Source of the DNA: JABDLO01 sp035327565
GTDB lineage: Bacteria > Bacteroidota > Bacteroidia > Chitinophagales > Saprospiraceae
DNA length: 64,000 nt
Assembly (NCBI GenBank): GCA_035327565.1
Contig: DAOLDB010000002.1
Coordinates: 62,001-126,000, forward strand
Direction of reading: 5' to 3'
Both the position numbers and the translations under genes were made by a program. The notes beneath the pieces were generated by a model. That model had not been told where the DNA came from. It searched no databases and worked only from the letters and a program-made list of their open reading frames with translations. Each line of letters opens with the position of its first letter. The stretch's first letter is position 1. Shown here in pieces: positions 28,319 through 37,400 of the stretch.

Positions 28319-28900
28319 TTGGCAAAACAGAAAAAACAAAACTCAACCGAAGAGCCATCATTCCGAATCAATTACAAAATAAAAATACCGAGGATCAGGC
28401 TGGTTGGGGACAATCTCGATGAAATCAGCGAAATCGCTGGAAGGAAAATTGAACCGGAGATTTATAATACTCAACAAGCTTTAATGTGGGCGCAACAGAT
28501 GGGGCTGGATCTTGTCGAGATAAGTCCTAAAGCTGACCCCCCCGTGTGTCGGATAACTGACTATAATAAGTTTCTATACAACAGGAAAAAGAAAGAAAAA
28601 GAATTAAAGGCAAAGTCAGCAAAAACAGTGGTGAAGGAAATCCGGTTTGGCCCAAATACCGATGATCACGATTTTGACTTCAAATTGAAGCATGCTCAGA
28701 AATTCCTTGACGAAGGCGCTAAGGTTAAAGCATACGTGCATTTCAGGGGCAGGACAATTGTTTTCAAAGACAGGGGTGAATTACTTTTATTGCGATTCCT
28801 TAAAGAACTTGAAGAATATGGAACACCGGAAGCCTTACCCAAATTGGAAGGCAGAAGGATGATTGTCATTGTTGCTCCAAAAAAGAAAACAAAAAAATAA
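28319..28900 (+). CDS. infC: translation initiation factor IF-3
   Basis: 193 residues. It keeps the 30S subunit free and proofreads initiator tRNA. N-domain motifs RINYKIKIPRIRLVGDN and LDLVEISPKADPPVCRITDYNKF, and C-domain VKEIRFGPNTDDHDFDFKLKHAQKFL with VKAYVHFRGR are clear. The frame starts at TTG (28319); no ATG or GTG precedes the family start, in keeping with infC genes that use rare start codons so that IF-3 represses its own translation. It leads the infC-rpmI-rplT ribosomal cluster. Confidence 0.97.
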   Translation: MAKQKKQNSTEEPSFRINYKIKIPRIRLVGDNLDEISEIAGRKIEPEIYNTQQALMWAQQMGLDLVEISPKADPPVCRITDYNKFLYNRKKKEKELKAKSAKTVVKEIRFGPNTDDHDFDFKLKHAQKFLDEGAKVKAYVHFRGRTIVFKDRGELLLLRFLKELEEYGTPEALPKLEGRRMIVIVAPKKKTKK

Positions 28901-28961
28901 AGTTTTTTAAATCATTTATTTTTTTGCCTGATTTTACTCTTTTATTTTCAAAGTATATTAC

Positions 28962-28969
28962 TATCTTTG
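28962..28969 (+). promoter_or_regulatory. -7 box upstream of rpmI
   Basis: TATCTTTG matches TAnnTTTG, 36 nt before the rpmI ATG. It suggests rpmI-rplT can be transcribed apart from infC. No convincing -33 was found. Confidence 0.45.
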
Positions 28970-29005
28970 CAATCTTTTAAAAAAATAAAATAAAGTACAT
29001 TTGCG

Positions 29006-29200
29006 ATGCCTAAGATGAAAACTCACTCCAGTGCCAAGAAGAGGTTCAGTATGACCGGATCTGGGAAGATAAAGCGTTTTCAAGCCAACACTTCTCACTT
29101 GATGAGAAAAAAATCAAACAAAGCTAAAACTCGGCTCTCCGGATCAACTCTGGTATCTGAAGCAGATGAAAAAAGAGTAAAAAGATTATTAGTAAAGTAA
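29006..29200 (+). CDS. rpmI: 50S ribosomal protein L35
   Basis: 64 residues, very basic, the usual L35 length. It opens with MPKMKTHSSAKKRF and continues with TGSGKIKRFQANTSHLMRKK, both diagnostic. L35 binds 23S rRNA in the large subunit. It lies between infC and rplT, the standard gene order, and has its own -7 promoter box 36 nt upstream of the start. Confidence 0.98.
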   Translation: MPKMKTHSSAKKRFSMTGSGKIKRFQANTSHLMRKKSNKAKTRLSGSTLVSEADEKRVKRLLVK

Positions 29201-29273
29201 ATTAATTTTTTAACGAGAATACAGGCTAAAAGAATCACAATGAGATCCCTGTATTGGACTAAAATATTTAAAT

Positions 29274-29621
29274 ATGCCCAGGTCAGTAAATTCAGTTGCT
29301 TCAAAACAGAGAAGAAAGAAAATCTTAAAGCTTGCCAAAGGTTATTTTGGCGCCCGTAAAAATGTGTACACGGTAGCAAAAAATGCAGTCGAAAAAGCTT
29401 TGCAATATGCATACCGGGACCGAAGAAACAAAAAAAGAGTATTCAGGAGATTATGGATTGCAAGGATTAATGCTGCAGTAAGAGAGCATGGGTTGTCTTA
29501 TTCCAAATTCATTAATCAGCTAAAAAAGTCCGATATTGTACTTAACAGGAAAGTACTTGCAGATCTTGCTTTAAATCATCCTGATACTTTCAAAGCGGTT
29601 GTTGAGAAAGTGAACAACTAA
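29274..29621 (+). CDS. rplT: 50S ribosomal protein L20
   Basis: 115 residues, very basic. It starts MPRSVNSVASKQRRKKILKL and has the conserved AKGYFGARKNVYTVAKNAVEKAL and YAYRDRRNKKRVFRRLWI segments. L20 is needed early in 50S assembly and in many bacteria represses this operon by binding its leader; no such leader element was clearly seen before rpmI. A terminator follows ten bases after the stop. Confidence 0.98.
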   Translation: MPRSVNSVASKQRRKKILKLAKGYFGARKNVYTVAKNAVEKALQYAYRDRRNKKRVFRRLWIARINAAVREHGLSYSKFINQLKKSDIVLNRKVLADLALNHPDTFKAVVEKVNN

Positions 29622-29630
29622 CAGCAATTT

Positions 29631-29657
29631 AAAAAGAGGTTTTTTATACCTCTTTTT
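29631..29657. terminator. bidirectional intrinsic terminator between rplT and the permease gene
   Basis: AAAAAGAGGT (29631-29640) pairs perfectly with ACCTCTTTTT (29648-29657); A and T tracts flank both arms, so it can work for both convergent units. Confidence 0.85.
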
Positions 29658-30902
29658 TTATGCCCTGATCGCTTCTACCGGGTCCATTGAAGATGCAATC
29701 GAAGCCGGTATAATACCTGCCAATACACCTACAACCACCGATACACTAAATCCAAGAATTATATTCGTTACTGACAAATGCATCTGAAAGGGAGACACCT
29801 CTGAAATCACAAGTATTCCAAACCAGACAAATAGAAGTCCTGCAAATCCTCCCATTAAACACAGAATAACCGCCTCTACCAAAAATTCCAAAAGGATGAC
29901 GTATCTTTTGGCTCCAATGGCTTTTTTTATACCAATGATATTCGTCCTTTCTTTGACAGAAACAAACATGATGTTAGCAACACTAAACATTCCAACAACT
30001 AAAGAAAATCCACCAATTAAAAAACCTACTCCATTGATAACACTAAATAGATTTTCCAAAATATTGGTAATGGTGGTCACCTCATTTATAGCAAAATTGT
30101 CTTCTTCTGCAGGTTTTAATCTACGGTAGGCACGTAAAATCCCTGTCAGCTCGCCTCGTAATTCATCCAGATCAACGCCGTTTTTAGCTTTTACGGCAAA
30201 AGTCCTTCCGAGTGACCGATTATCTTCAATTTGGATATACTTCCTGAAGGCGTTATAACTAATCCAAATCGCATTATCGTAATTAATAAAAGAAAGAAGA
30301 TTCTCCCCTTCCTCTTCAAGAACACCTATCACTTGAAAACGTTGGCCAAAAAGTGTTACGTTTCTATCCAATGGATCGAGCTCCTCGAATAATTCTTTCA
30401 TGATTTTATGCCCAAGAATTACACGATTGGCACCGGTTTCCATTTCATAAGGAGTAAAGTATCGACCTTGATCAATATTGAAATTGTGTACCTTTAAATG
30501 TTCTGGTGTGCTTCCGAATATAAATGCATTGCCAATACTGTTCCCCCGATATTTTATTGTACGACCTTGAGTGAATACAGCAAAAGCAATTTCATCAGCG
30601 AGATCTGAACGGGATTTTACAAACTGGTACTCTTTATAAGACATTTCCGGCCTTCGGGCATATTTCCAATAATTACTTCCAGGATCTTCATTCCATGGCA
30701 TTTTATCTATGTAGAGGACATCACTACCCAATTTTTTAAATTCTGATACAATACTGTCTTGTAGAGAATCTACTGCCGACTTAACTCCGATGATGCAAAA
30801 AATTCCTATCATGATGCCCAGTAAAGAAAGAAAAGTCCTTAATTTATTAACAACCAAAGATTGATAGGCTAAACGGGCACTTTCATAAAAAATACGCAGC
30901 AT
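29658..30902 (-). CDS. ABC transporter permease, MacB/FtsX family
   Basis: 414 residues: an N-terminal helix after AYQSLVVNKLRTFLSLLGIMIGIFCIIG (typical MacB_PCD start), a periplasmic domain (about residues 45-280), and three C-terminal membrane helices (FtsX core, with VGMFSVANIMFVSVKERTNIIGIKKAIGA). This is the MacB-type mechanotransmission permease used to drive export of lipoproteins, toxins or peptides. The cognate ATPase and membrane-fusion protein are not in the window, so the cargo is unknown. It converges on rplT. Confidence 0.9.
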   Translation of the reverse strand: MLRIFYESARLAYQSLVVNKLRTFLSLLGIMIGIFCIIGVKSAVDSLQDSIVSEFKKLGSDVLYIDKMPWNEDPGSNYWKYARRPEMSYKEYQFVKSRSDLADEIAFAVFTQGRTIKYRGNSIGNAFIFGSTPEHLKVHNFNIDQGRYFTPYEMETGANRVILGHKIMKELFEELDPLDRNVTLFGQRFQVIGVLEEEGENLLSFINYDNAIWISYNAFRKYIQIEDNRSLGRTFAVKAKNGVDLDELRGELTGILRAYRRLKPAEEDNFAINEVTTITNILENLFSVINGVGFLIGGFSLVVGMFSVANIMFVSVKERTNIIGIKKAIGAKRYVILLEFLVEAVILCLMGGFAGLLFVWFGILVISEVSPFQMHLSVTNIILGFSVSVVVGVLAGIIPASIASSMDPVEAIRA

Positions 30903-31092
30903 ACAATATTATTGAATCATTGTAAAGTTAATCATTGTTGCATAAAATGATGCAACCTATTCGATCAATAGGGTTTTATTATAGCTGTACCGATATGATT
31001 GGGTGTTGAAAATGTCAAATGAATGAACAATAAAAAGAAAATCTTTCATTGAATTGATCCTTAGTGAACTAAGAATTAAAAGAATATATTAC

Positions 31093-31100
31093 TAATTTTG
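31093..31100 (+). promoter_or_regulatory. -7 box upstream of queA
   Basis: TAATTTTG, 26 nt before the queA ATG, fits TAnnTTTG. A -33 element at the usual distance is not seen. Confidence 0.45.
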
Positions 31101-31126
31101 CACGCTAAAAAATTGAAAGGAAATTC

Positions 31127-32191
31127 ATGAGGACAAAATTATCCCAGTTTAATTTTGAGCTACCTGAAGAGCTCATTGCTCAATATCCATCAGAAGAGAG
31201 AGACCAATCCCGGTTGATGGTGATTGACCGTAAAAAAGGTACCATTGAACATAAAGTATTTAAAGACATGCTTCAGTATTTTGATGATGGCGACACTTTT
31301 ATTTTCAACAACACTAAAGTGTTTCCGGCAAGGATGTATGGAAGGAAGGAGAAAACAGGCGCTAAAATTGAAGTTTTTCTTTTACGTGAATTAAATGAGT
31401 CAGCAAAACTCTGGGATGTACTGGTCGATCCGGCCCGCAAAATCAGAGTGGGAAATAAACTGTATTTTTCTGATGAAAATGATAATGAGATTTTGGTGGC
31501 AGAAGTGGTAGATAATACTACTTCAAGAGGCAGGACCATACGGTTTTTCTTTGACGGAAACGATGAAGAATTCAGGAATGCTTTGAAGTCGCTTGGGAAT
31601 ACTCCATTGCCGAAATATATTAAGCGTAAGCCCGAACAGTTAGATTTGGAAAGATATCAAACCATTTATGCAAAAGAAACCGGAGCAGTCGCAGCTCCAA
31701 CTGCCGGACTTCATTTTAGCAGGGAGCTCATGAAGAGGATGGAAATCCTAGGTATTCAATTTGCAGAAATCACTCTCCATGTTGGACTGGGTACATTCAG
31801 AAGTATTGATGTTGAGGATTTATCCAAACATAAAATGGATGCTGAGTATTTTAGAATTCCTGAGGTATCAGCAGAATTAGTAAATACAACCAAACGAAAG
31901 GGTGGAAAAATTTGTGCCGTTGGAACAACCTGTATGAGAACTATCGAATCGGCTGTATCTGCCACGGGTTTTTTAAAACCTGCGGAAGGATGGACCAACC
32001 TGTTTATCTATCCGCCTTATGATTTTAGTATTGCTAATAGCATGATAACCAATTTTCACCTGCCTAAGTCGAGTTTATTGATTATGGTCGCTGCTTTCGG
32101 CGGTCACGATCTGGTCATGAAGGGTTATGAAGAAGCTATAAAGGAAAAGTACCGGTTTTACAGCTATGGAGACGCAATGCTGATTTTATAA
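31127..32191 (+). CDS. queA: S-adenosylmethionine:tRNA ribosyltransferase-isomerase
   Basis: 354 residues, standard length. It transfers and rearranges ribose from SAM onto preQ1 in tRNA to give epoxyqueuosine. Motifs: LSQFNFELPEELIAQYPSEERDQSRLMV at the N-terminus, FIFNNTKVFPARMYGRK, QTIYAKETGAVAAPTAGLHFS, LHVGLGTFRSI, AVGTTCMRTIESAV, TNLFIYPPYDF and MITNFHLPKSSLLIMVAAF. No other queuosine gene is nearby. The ATG is preceded by GAAAGGAAATTC. Confidence 0.97.
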   Translation: MRTKLSQFNFELPEELIAQYPSEERDQSRLMVIDRKKGTIEHKVFKDMLQYFDDGDTFIFNNTKVFPARMYGRKEKTGAKIEVFLLRELNESAKLWDVLVDPARKIRVGNKLYFSDENDNEILVAEVVDNTTSRGRTIRFFFDGNDEEFRNALKSLGNTPLPKYIKRKPEQLDLERYQTIYAKETGAVAAPTAGLHFSRELMKRMEILGIQFAEITLHVGLGTFRSIDVEDLSKHKMDAEYFRIPEVSAELVNTTKRKGGKICAVGTTCMRTIESAVSATGFLKPAEGWTNLFIYPPYDFSIANSMITNFHLPKSSLLIMVAAFGGHDLVMKGYEEAIKEKYRFYSYGDAMLIL

Positions 32192-32508
32192 TTTTTTTAA
32201 CTAAAGTATAGGAATTAATATACCCTTGATCCATGTATTTGATGGATAGTATTTACACACAGCAGGTATAAGACAAGCCTGAGTCAATGGATTGCGTTAC
32301 AGATGAATATAAAATGAAACAGATTTGGACAAAATGATTTTTATTCATGGGCAGCGATAGGATCATTTCAGTTGTCTAAGATTCCTTATGTCTGCTGAAA
32401 ATACTATTAAAAACAACTATATGAATTATTTGGATCAAATTGAGAATTTAATACATTTGCGTGATTTTTCACGTGATATTTAATTAATCACCTTTATCAA
32501 GAATTATT
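32192..32508. other. intergenic region with promoter and stem-loop before the DUF2795 gene
   Basis: 317 bases. The 3' third holds a complete promoter (32429-32459) and, at the predicted transcription start, a small hairpin CGTGA-TTTT-TCACG starting at 32460. Nothing is recognised in the 5' part. Confidence 0.5.
32429..32459 (+). promoter_or_regulatory. complete Bacteroidota promoter (TTTG-N19-TACATTTG)
   Basis: TTTG at 32429-32432 and TACATTTG at 32452-32459 are separated by 19 nt, matching the phylum consensus in both boxes. The DUF2795 gene starts 49 nt downstream. This is the best promoter match in the window. Confidence 0.7.
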
Positions 32509-32730
32509 ATGTATTGGACTTTAGAGTTAGCCCATCAACTTGAAGATGCACCCTGGCCGGCTACCCGGGATGAACTCATTGATTATGCCATCAGATCTGG
32601 TGCATCATTAGAGGTTATTGAAAATCTTCAGGAATTGGAAGATGAAGGAGAGATTTATGAAACTATGGAGGATATTTGGCCAGATTATCCGAGGAAGGAT
32701 GACTTCCTGTTTAATGAAGATGAATATTGA
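32509..32730 (+). CDS. DUF2795 domain-containing protein
   Basis: A 73-residue acidic protein matching DUF2795 by WTLELAHQLEDAPWPATRDELIDYAIRSGASLEVIENLQEL. The family has a helical, DNA-binding-like fold and no established function; in Bacteroidota it is a small abundant cytoplasmic protein. Its own consensus promoter and a strong terminator frame it as a single-gene unit, which suggests high and independent expression. The C-terminus is rich in Asp and Glu. Confidence 0.85.
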   Translation: MYWTLELAHQLEDAPWPATRDELIDYAIRSGASLEVIENLQELEDEGEIYETMEDIWPDYPRKDDFLFNEDEY

Positions 32731-32752
32731 ATTATTACAAATACAATTTCAT

Positions 32753-32791
32753 AAAGACTTATACTACCTAAGTGAGTATAAGTCTTTTTTG
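32753..32791 (+). terminator. intrinsic terminator after the DUF2795 gene
   Basis: AAAGACTTATACT (32753-32765) and AGTATAAGTCTTT (32775-32787) form a perfect 13-pair stem with a nine-base loop, followed by a T tract. Confidence 0.92.
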
Positions 32792-32805
32792 TTTATTTTT
32801 CACCA

Positions 32806-33486
32806 GTGAATGATGTACGAAAAATTATCATTGCCATAGATGGGTATTCATCATGTGGCAAATCCACCCTGGCAAAAGATCTTGCGAAGCACCTGCATTA
32901 TAAATATATCGATTCCGGAGCAATGTACAGAGCTGTAAGTTTGTATTGTCATGAAAATCACATTGATATCCTGAACCAGGATCAAATAGTCAGGAGCCTT
33001 GATCAGATTAATATTGATTTCAATAGTGAAAATGGAGTGAATACTACCTATTTGAATGGACAAAATGTTGAAGATAAAATTCGTTCATTGCTCGTGTCTT
33101 CAATGGTAAGTGAAGTGGCGGCAATACCTGAGGTTCGTCATAAATTAGTTGAAATTCAAAAATCTCTAGGCGTCGATAAAGGGATTGTAATGGATGGGAG
33201 AGATATTACCACGGTCGTCTTTCCTCAGGCTGAACTTAAGCTTTTTCTTACAGCGGATATCAATGTAAGGATTGAAAGAAGATTTCAGGAATTGATTCAA
33301 CAAGGGAAAACAGTCAGTAGAGAGATGGTCGAAGGAGATTTAAAGCACAGAGATCATATCGATACGACCCGACAACACAGCCCACTAATCAGAACTGAAA
33401 GCTCTTTTCTGATTGATAATACCTACCTTAACCGTTCTGAACAACTGGAAGTAGCCCTGTTTTTCAAAGACTATGTTTGCAGATAG
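32806..33486 (+). CDS. cmk: cytidylate kinase
   Basis: 226 residues. It phosphorylates CMP and dCMP with ATP. P-loop IDGYSSCGKST (residues 11-21), IDSGAMYRAVSLYC, VVMDGRDITTVVFPQAELKLFLTA and the lid segment with KHRDHIDTTRQHSPL are present. The start is GTG at 32806, just after a terminator, since no ATG in frame precedes the P-loop. The P-loop reads YSSCGKST rather than GPSGAGKST as in many proteobacterial enzymes; this variant is common in the phylum. Confidence 0.94.
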   Translation: MNDVRKIIIAIDGYSSCGKSTLAKDLAKHLHYKYIDSGAMYRAVSLYCHENHIDILNQDQIVRSLDQINIDFNSENGVNTTYLNGQNVEDKIRSLLVSSMVSEVAAIPEVRHKLVEIQKSLGVDKGIVMDGRDITTVVFPQAELKLFLTADINVRIERRFQELIQQGKTVSREMVEGDLKHRDHIDTTRQHSPLIRTESSFLIDNTYLNRSEQLEVALFFKDYVCR

Positions 33487-33854
33487 AAGATTAGTTTATT
33501 TTAAAAATACTATACTTTTCTCCTGATCCGGTGTTATGGTAATCACGTAATGAAGAATTTGTAACGGAACCCCTCTGTCCCAAAGGGACACCCTGGGCAA
33601 GGACTTCCATTTTTGTAAGCCAAGGGGAACACAAAGGCAAAGCAATTTTATACTTAGCTCAATACTTATTGCTCCATCACTAAAAGTATACCATACGATT
33701 TGGCTGCCTTCAATAGATAGTAATTCATAACAATTGTTAACGGCTTTGCATCAAAGGTGGGACTAACTGAATGGAGATTAATCCATGTAAATTAAATTTT
33801 ATGCAAATTATATTTTGAAAAAATAAAAATATTACATTTGTGCAAAATTATATT
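33487..33854. other. intergenic region with a GC-richer island
   Basis: 368 bases between cmk and marC. A small hairpin TGTCCC-AAA-GGGACA near 33576-33590 sits in a stretch richer in G+C than the flanks. A short minus-strand frame (about 33678-33770) has protein-like composition but no recognised family; it could be a gene remnant. A -7 box for marC ends the region. Confidence 0.4.
33833..33840 (+). promoter_or_regulatory. -7 box just before marC
   Basis: TACATTTG matches TAnnTTTG. It overlaps a possible GTG start at 33840, so translation must begin downstream, at the ATG at 33855 or 33858. A TTTG lies upstream but with 15 nt spacing, shorter than usual. Confidence 0.5.
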
Positions 33855-34487
33855 ATGATGTTATTTGTGGCTTGTCTGGCATCCCTCATTTCAGTGGTAA
33901 ATCCTATTGGAGCGGTTCCGGTATTTTTGGCATTGACACCGGATCATACTGCAAGGGAAAGAAATGTTACAGCCAGACTTACATCGCTATACTTTGCCTT
34001 GATTTTAACAGCTTTTTTTCTTGGAGGCGCATACATATTGAGTTTTTTTGGTATCAGTATCAATGCGATCAGAATCGCCGGAGGGTTGGTCATTCTCTCA
34101 TCAGGCTATTCGCTACTCAATGGAAAATTTTCTCAAAGCAGAGCCATAAATGATAAGGTAAAAAAGGAAGCGCTGGAAAAAGAAGATATATCATTTGCCC
34201 CCATGGCTATGCCGATGCTTTCAGGTCCCGGTTCGATTTCTTTGCTTATTGGTTACTATGCAGAATATGAGGAGTGGAGTACGCGTATGGTCATTATGGG
34301 AGTGATCATGGCTACAGCGTTGTTGATATATGTTGTTCTCAGAGCCAGTCCTTATTTATTCAAATTATTGGGATATGCGGGTTTAAAAGCTATTAGCCGC
34401 ATCATGGGGTTTATTGTAATGGCTATTGGAATTCAATACATCATTACCGGAGTTGTCAGCCTGGTCAATTCTTTAATTAACGTATAA
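33855..34487 (+). CDS. MarC-family integral membrane protein
   Basis: About 210 residues with six hydrophobic helices. Family signatures: LISVVNPIGAVPVFLALTP in helix 1, ISINAIRIAGGLVILSSG, FAPMAMPMLSGPGSISLLIGY and ISRIMGFIVMAIGIQYIITG. MarC (UPF0056) proteins are inner-membrane proteins of unknown function; the old link to multiple antibiotic resistance was not upheld. I place the start at ATG 33855 because the GTG at 33840 lies inside the -7 box. The 3' end overlaps the convergent T9SS cargo gene by 11 bases. Confidence 0.88.
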   Translation: MMLFVACLASLISVVNPIGAVPVFLALTPDHTARERNVTARLTSLYFALILTAFFLGGAYILSFFGISINAIRIAGGLVILSSGYSLLNGKFSQSRAINDKVKKEALEKEDISFAPMAMPMLSGPGSISLLIGYYAEYEEWSTRMVIMGVIMATALLIYVVLRASPYLFKLLGYAGLKAISRIMGFIVMAIGIQYIITGVVSLVNSLINV

Positions 34488-37400
34488 GAGTGAGGTCTCC
34501 GGTGACAAACAAAGTTTGACCTTCTTCATTTGTATACTCAATCAGGTAAATATATACACCGGGACTGGCCGGTTGGTTCCCTTGCATTCCATCCCATATA
34601 ATCAATTCTTCTTCCATTTGGACATTGTTCATACGGTGAACAATACCGCCCCACCGGTTGTATATTACCGCTTTCCGGATCAGCATGGTCGGATCATTGC
34701 TCCCTATGGTAAAAAAGTCATTATATCCATCCCTGTTAGGAGAAAATACGTTGGGAATAAATAATTGAGTATTCCGGAGGACTGAAAAGTTACTACAAAT
34801 CAATTGTGAACATCCATCATCGTATATAATATTGATGCATAGTTCACCCTGGCCGGCCGGAGGTAGCCAATCTATTCCGGAACAATCATCTAATGTGCCG
34901 GAACATAATATGTGACCGGCTCCGGGTATAAACCATTCCACCGAATCAATCCTTTGAATATCATGGGGTTGAGTGGTCAAAAGAAGGCTTAGCATTTCCC
35001 CTTCTTCAATGACCCGTCTTCCTTCCAAATGAATGACAGGCGCTTCATCAGGAGGTAAGATGCTAAAAGGTATGTCTGTAGAACATCCCTCATTACTTGT
35101 AGCTCTTAATACATAGTTGTCGGGGGAGAGTATTAATGGATCTTCATTAACTATGACGCCATCCAGCAGGTAAGTAAATAAATCTGTAGAAAATGGAGGG
35201 TTAGCATTAACAATTCCTGAAACATCATCCGGGCACATTGGTTGAGATATACTCAGTTCAAAATGTGGATTTTCATTGATCTCTATGACAGTTGAGTCAG
35301 TATATTCACAACCATCGATATCAACAAATGCTCTCAAAACATAAATTCCGTGGCTTAATTGTGAAGGGTTAAAAGTGCCCTGTTCATCCAAGCCACTTCC
35401 TTCATATCGTATGGAATGATCGACTGTAATTTGAGTAGTTATCAAAGCAAATGGATTGGCTTCTTCACTTTCACAGATACGATTAACCGGGCTTTCAATC
35501 TGGAAAAGGAATTCTTCACAAGAAGCAATGCAGGATAATATAATAGGTTCCGAAGACGCGCAGGAGACATCAGACAAAGCTCTAATGCTAATGGTTACCT
35601 CTTCATCCCTATTCAGGCCACTCACTCTATACCGGTTACCGGTTTGGATCCCACCTTGACCGGTCAATACTTCTACGGAATATCCCGTTGCACCGCTTAC
35701 TTCATTCCACATAAATTCTATACTTTCCAAAGTAGACCTGCATTCTGATTCTCCCATTTCCAAACGATCCATTATGGAGATGAATCCTTCAATTTCATCG
35801 GATTGGCACTCTCCGTCGAAAGCGCTCATCCGGATTGATTTTTCACCTGATGAGGCAAACCTAAGACTATGTGGTCCGGCTTCGGTTGAATCTGTCGGTA
35901 ATAACCACTCTCCATCACCAAAATCCCACGTGTATAACCAGCCGGAATTACCAACAGCTGATACTATAACAATTTCATTTGTACAAGCAATATCAACCAA
36001 ATCAATAGCCGATTCAGGGACGGCCAGCCTGGAAATTGTCATACAAAATGGATTACTTACTCCACAAGAATTAACAGCACTTACACAGATTTCGCCTTCT
36101 GTAATTGAACCCCAATCCACAATTAAAGAATCCGATAGATTATCAAAAACAGCGAATAAGTCATTTGGATAAGTCCACGCATATTCGAGGTTTGAACCTT
36201 GCGTATGAGCCACTCTGTACGCTTGGAGGGTTTCATTGGCACAGAAACTTGCGTTCCAGAAAAGGGGTTGTGGGGTATCAGGTCGGAGTGCGTTTCGTTG
36301 TATGGGATTTGATTCTACAACTTGTGCACAGGTTATTGATTGGAATGAAAGCTGTAATTCAGCTGAAAATATTCCTTCTAATGAAGTTTCAATGGTCATA
36401 CTGTTAGTAGAATGAGCATCGATTACATTTCCAAAAGGATCACGCCAAATAACCTGATCAATCACTAAACCGGGAGGTTGTGTTTGAGAAATAACAAGTT
36501 GGATAATCAAATTTTCATCATCTATACAATCAGATACTATGATATTTCCATCTACCTGTAAGGTCGTGATGGAAAGTGACACTAAACTATCGCAACCGGA
36601 TGCAGCGGCATTTTCTAGGGATACATTTAAATCCCGGACAGGTTGTGTAATAAGGATTCCATGATAAGTGACGGGAAATTCTTCTTCACAAACATAAAGG
36701 GCTACATTTTGTCTGGGGCCCAATGGTATAATTTGAATATTTACTTCCTGAAAATAAGAACATCCTAAGGAGTTGGTAACTTCTATGCTATTGATCCCTG
36801 GAAAAAACACTGTATTTCCAATCCACCCTTCCGGACCCCTGTAGGTACTTAAATCGTCAAGGCATAATTGTACATTTCCATAGTTTACATCCGGAATCCT
36901 GCCTACAATAATCTCCTTAGTAAAAACATCTGTTATATCACATCCGTTGGTTGCCTGCACAGATATAGTAAAATGGCCTTCCTGGTTAAAAAACCATTCA
37001 GATACAGGTCTTGCACTTTCAGGATGAACTCCTGTTGGATACTCGGTTGTTGCAGGACTGATAGTGTAAGTATATTGAATACCTTCCTGAGTGAGACCTT
37101 CCAATTGGAACTGAATTGAAGCGCCGAGGCAAATGGTGTCACTTTCTAATTCTGATGTGGCCTCCATTCCTGTAATTTCGGGCAACTGAAAAGGTTGTTC
37201 ACCTTCCAGAACATCCACCCGGTAATCACATATACTCCCGTTACATCCATCCAAAAAGAAATAATAGGTTTCTCCAATGATGAAACCGGGACCACCAATT
37301 TCAAAGGCTCCGGTCTGGCAGTCTCCTACACAATACAAATCATTCCAATCATAGCACCGGGTATAAATTCCGGCCTGGATACCTGTCAGATTATTCCCCT

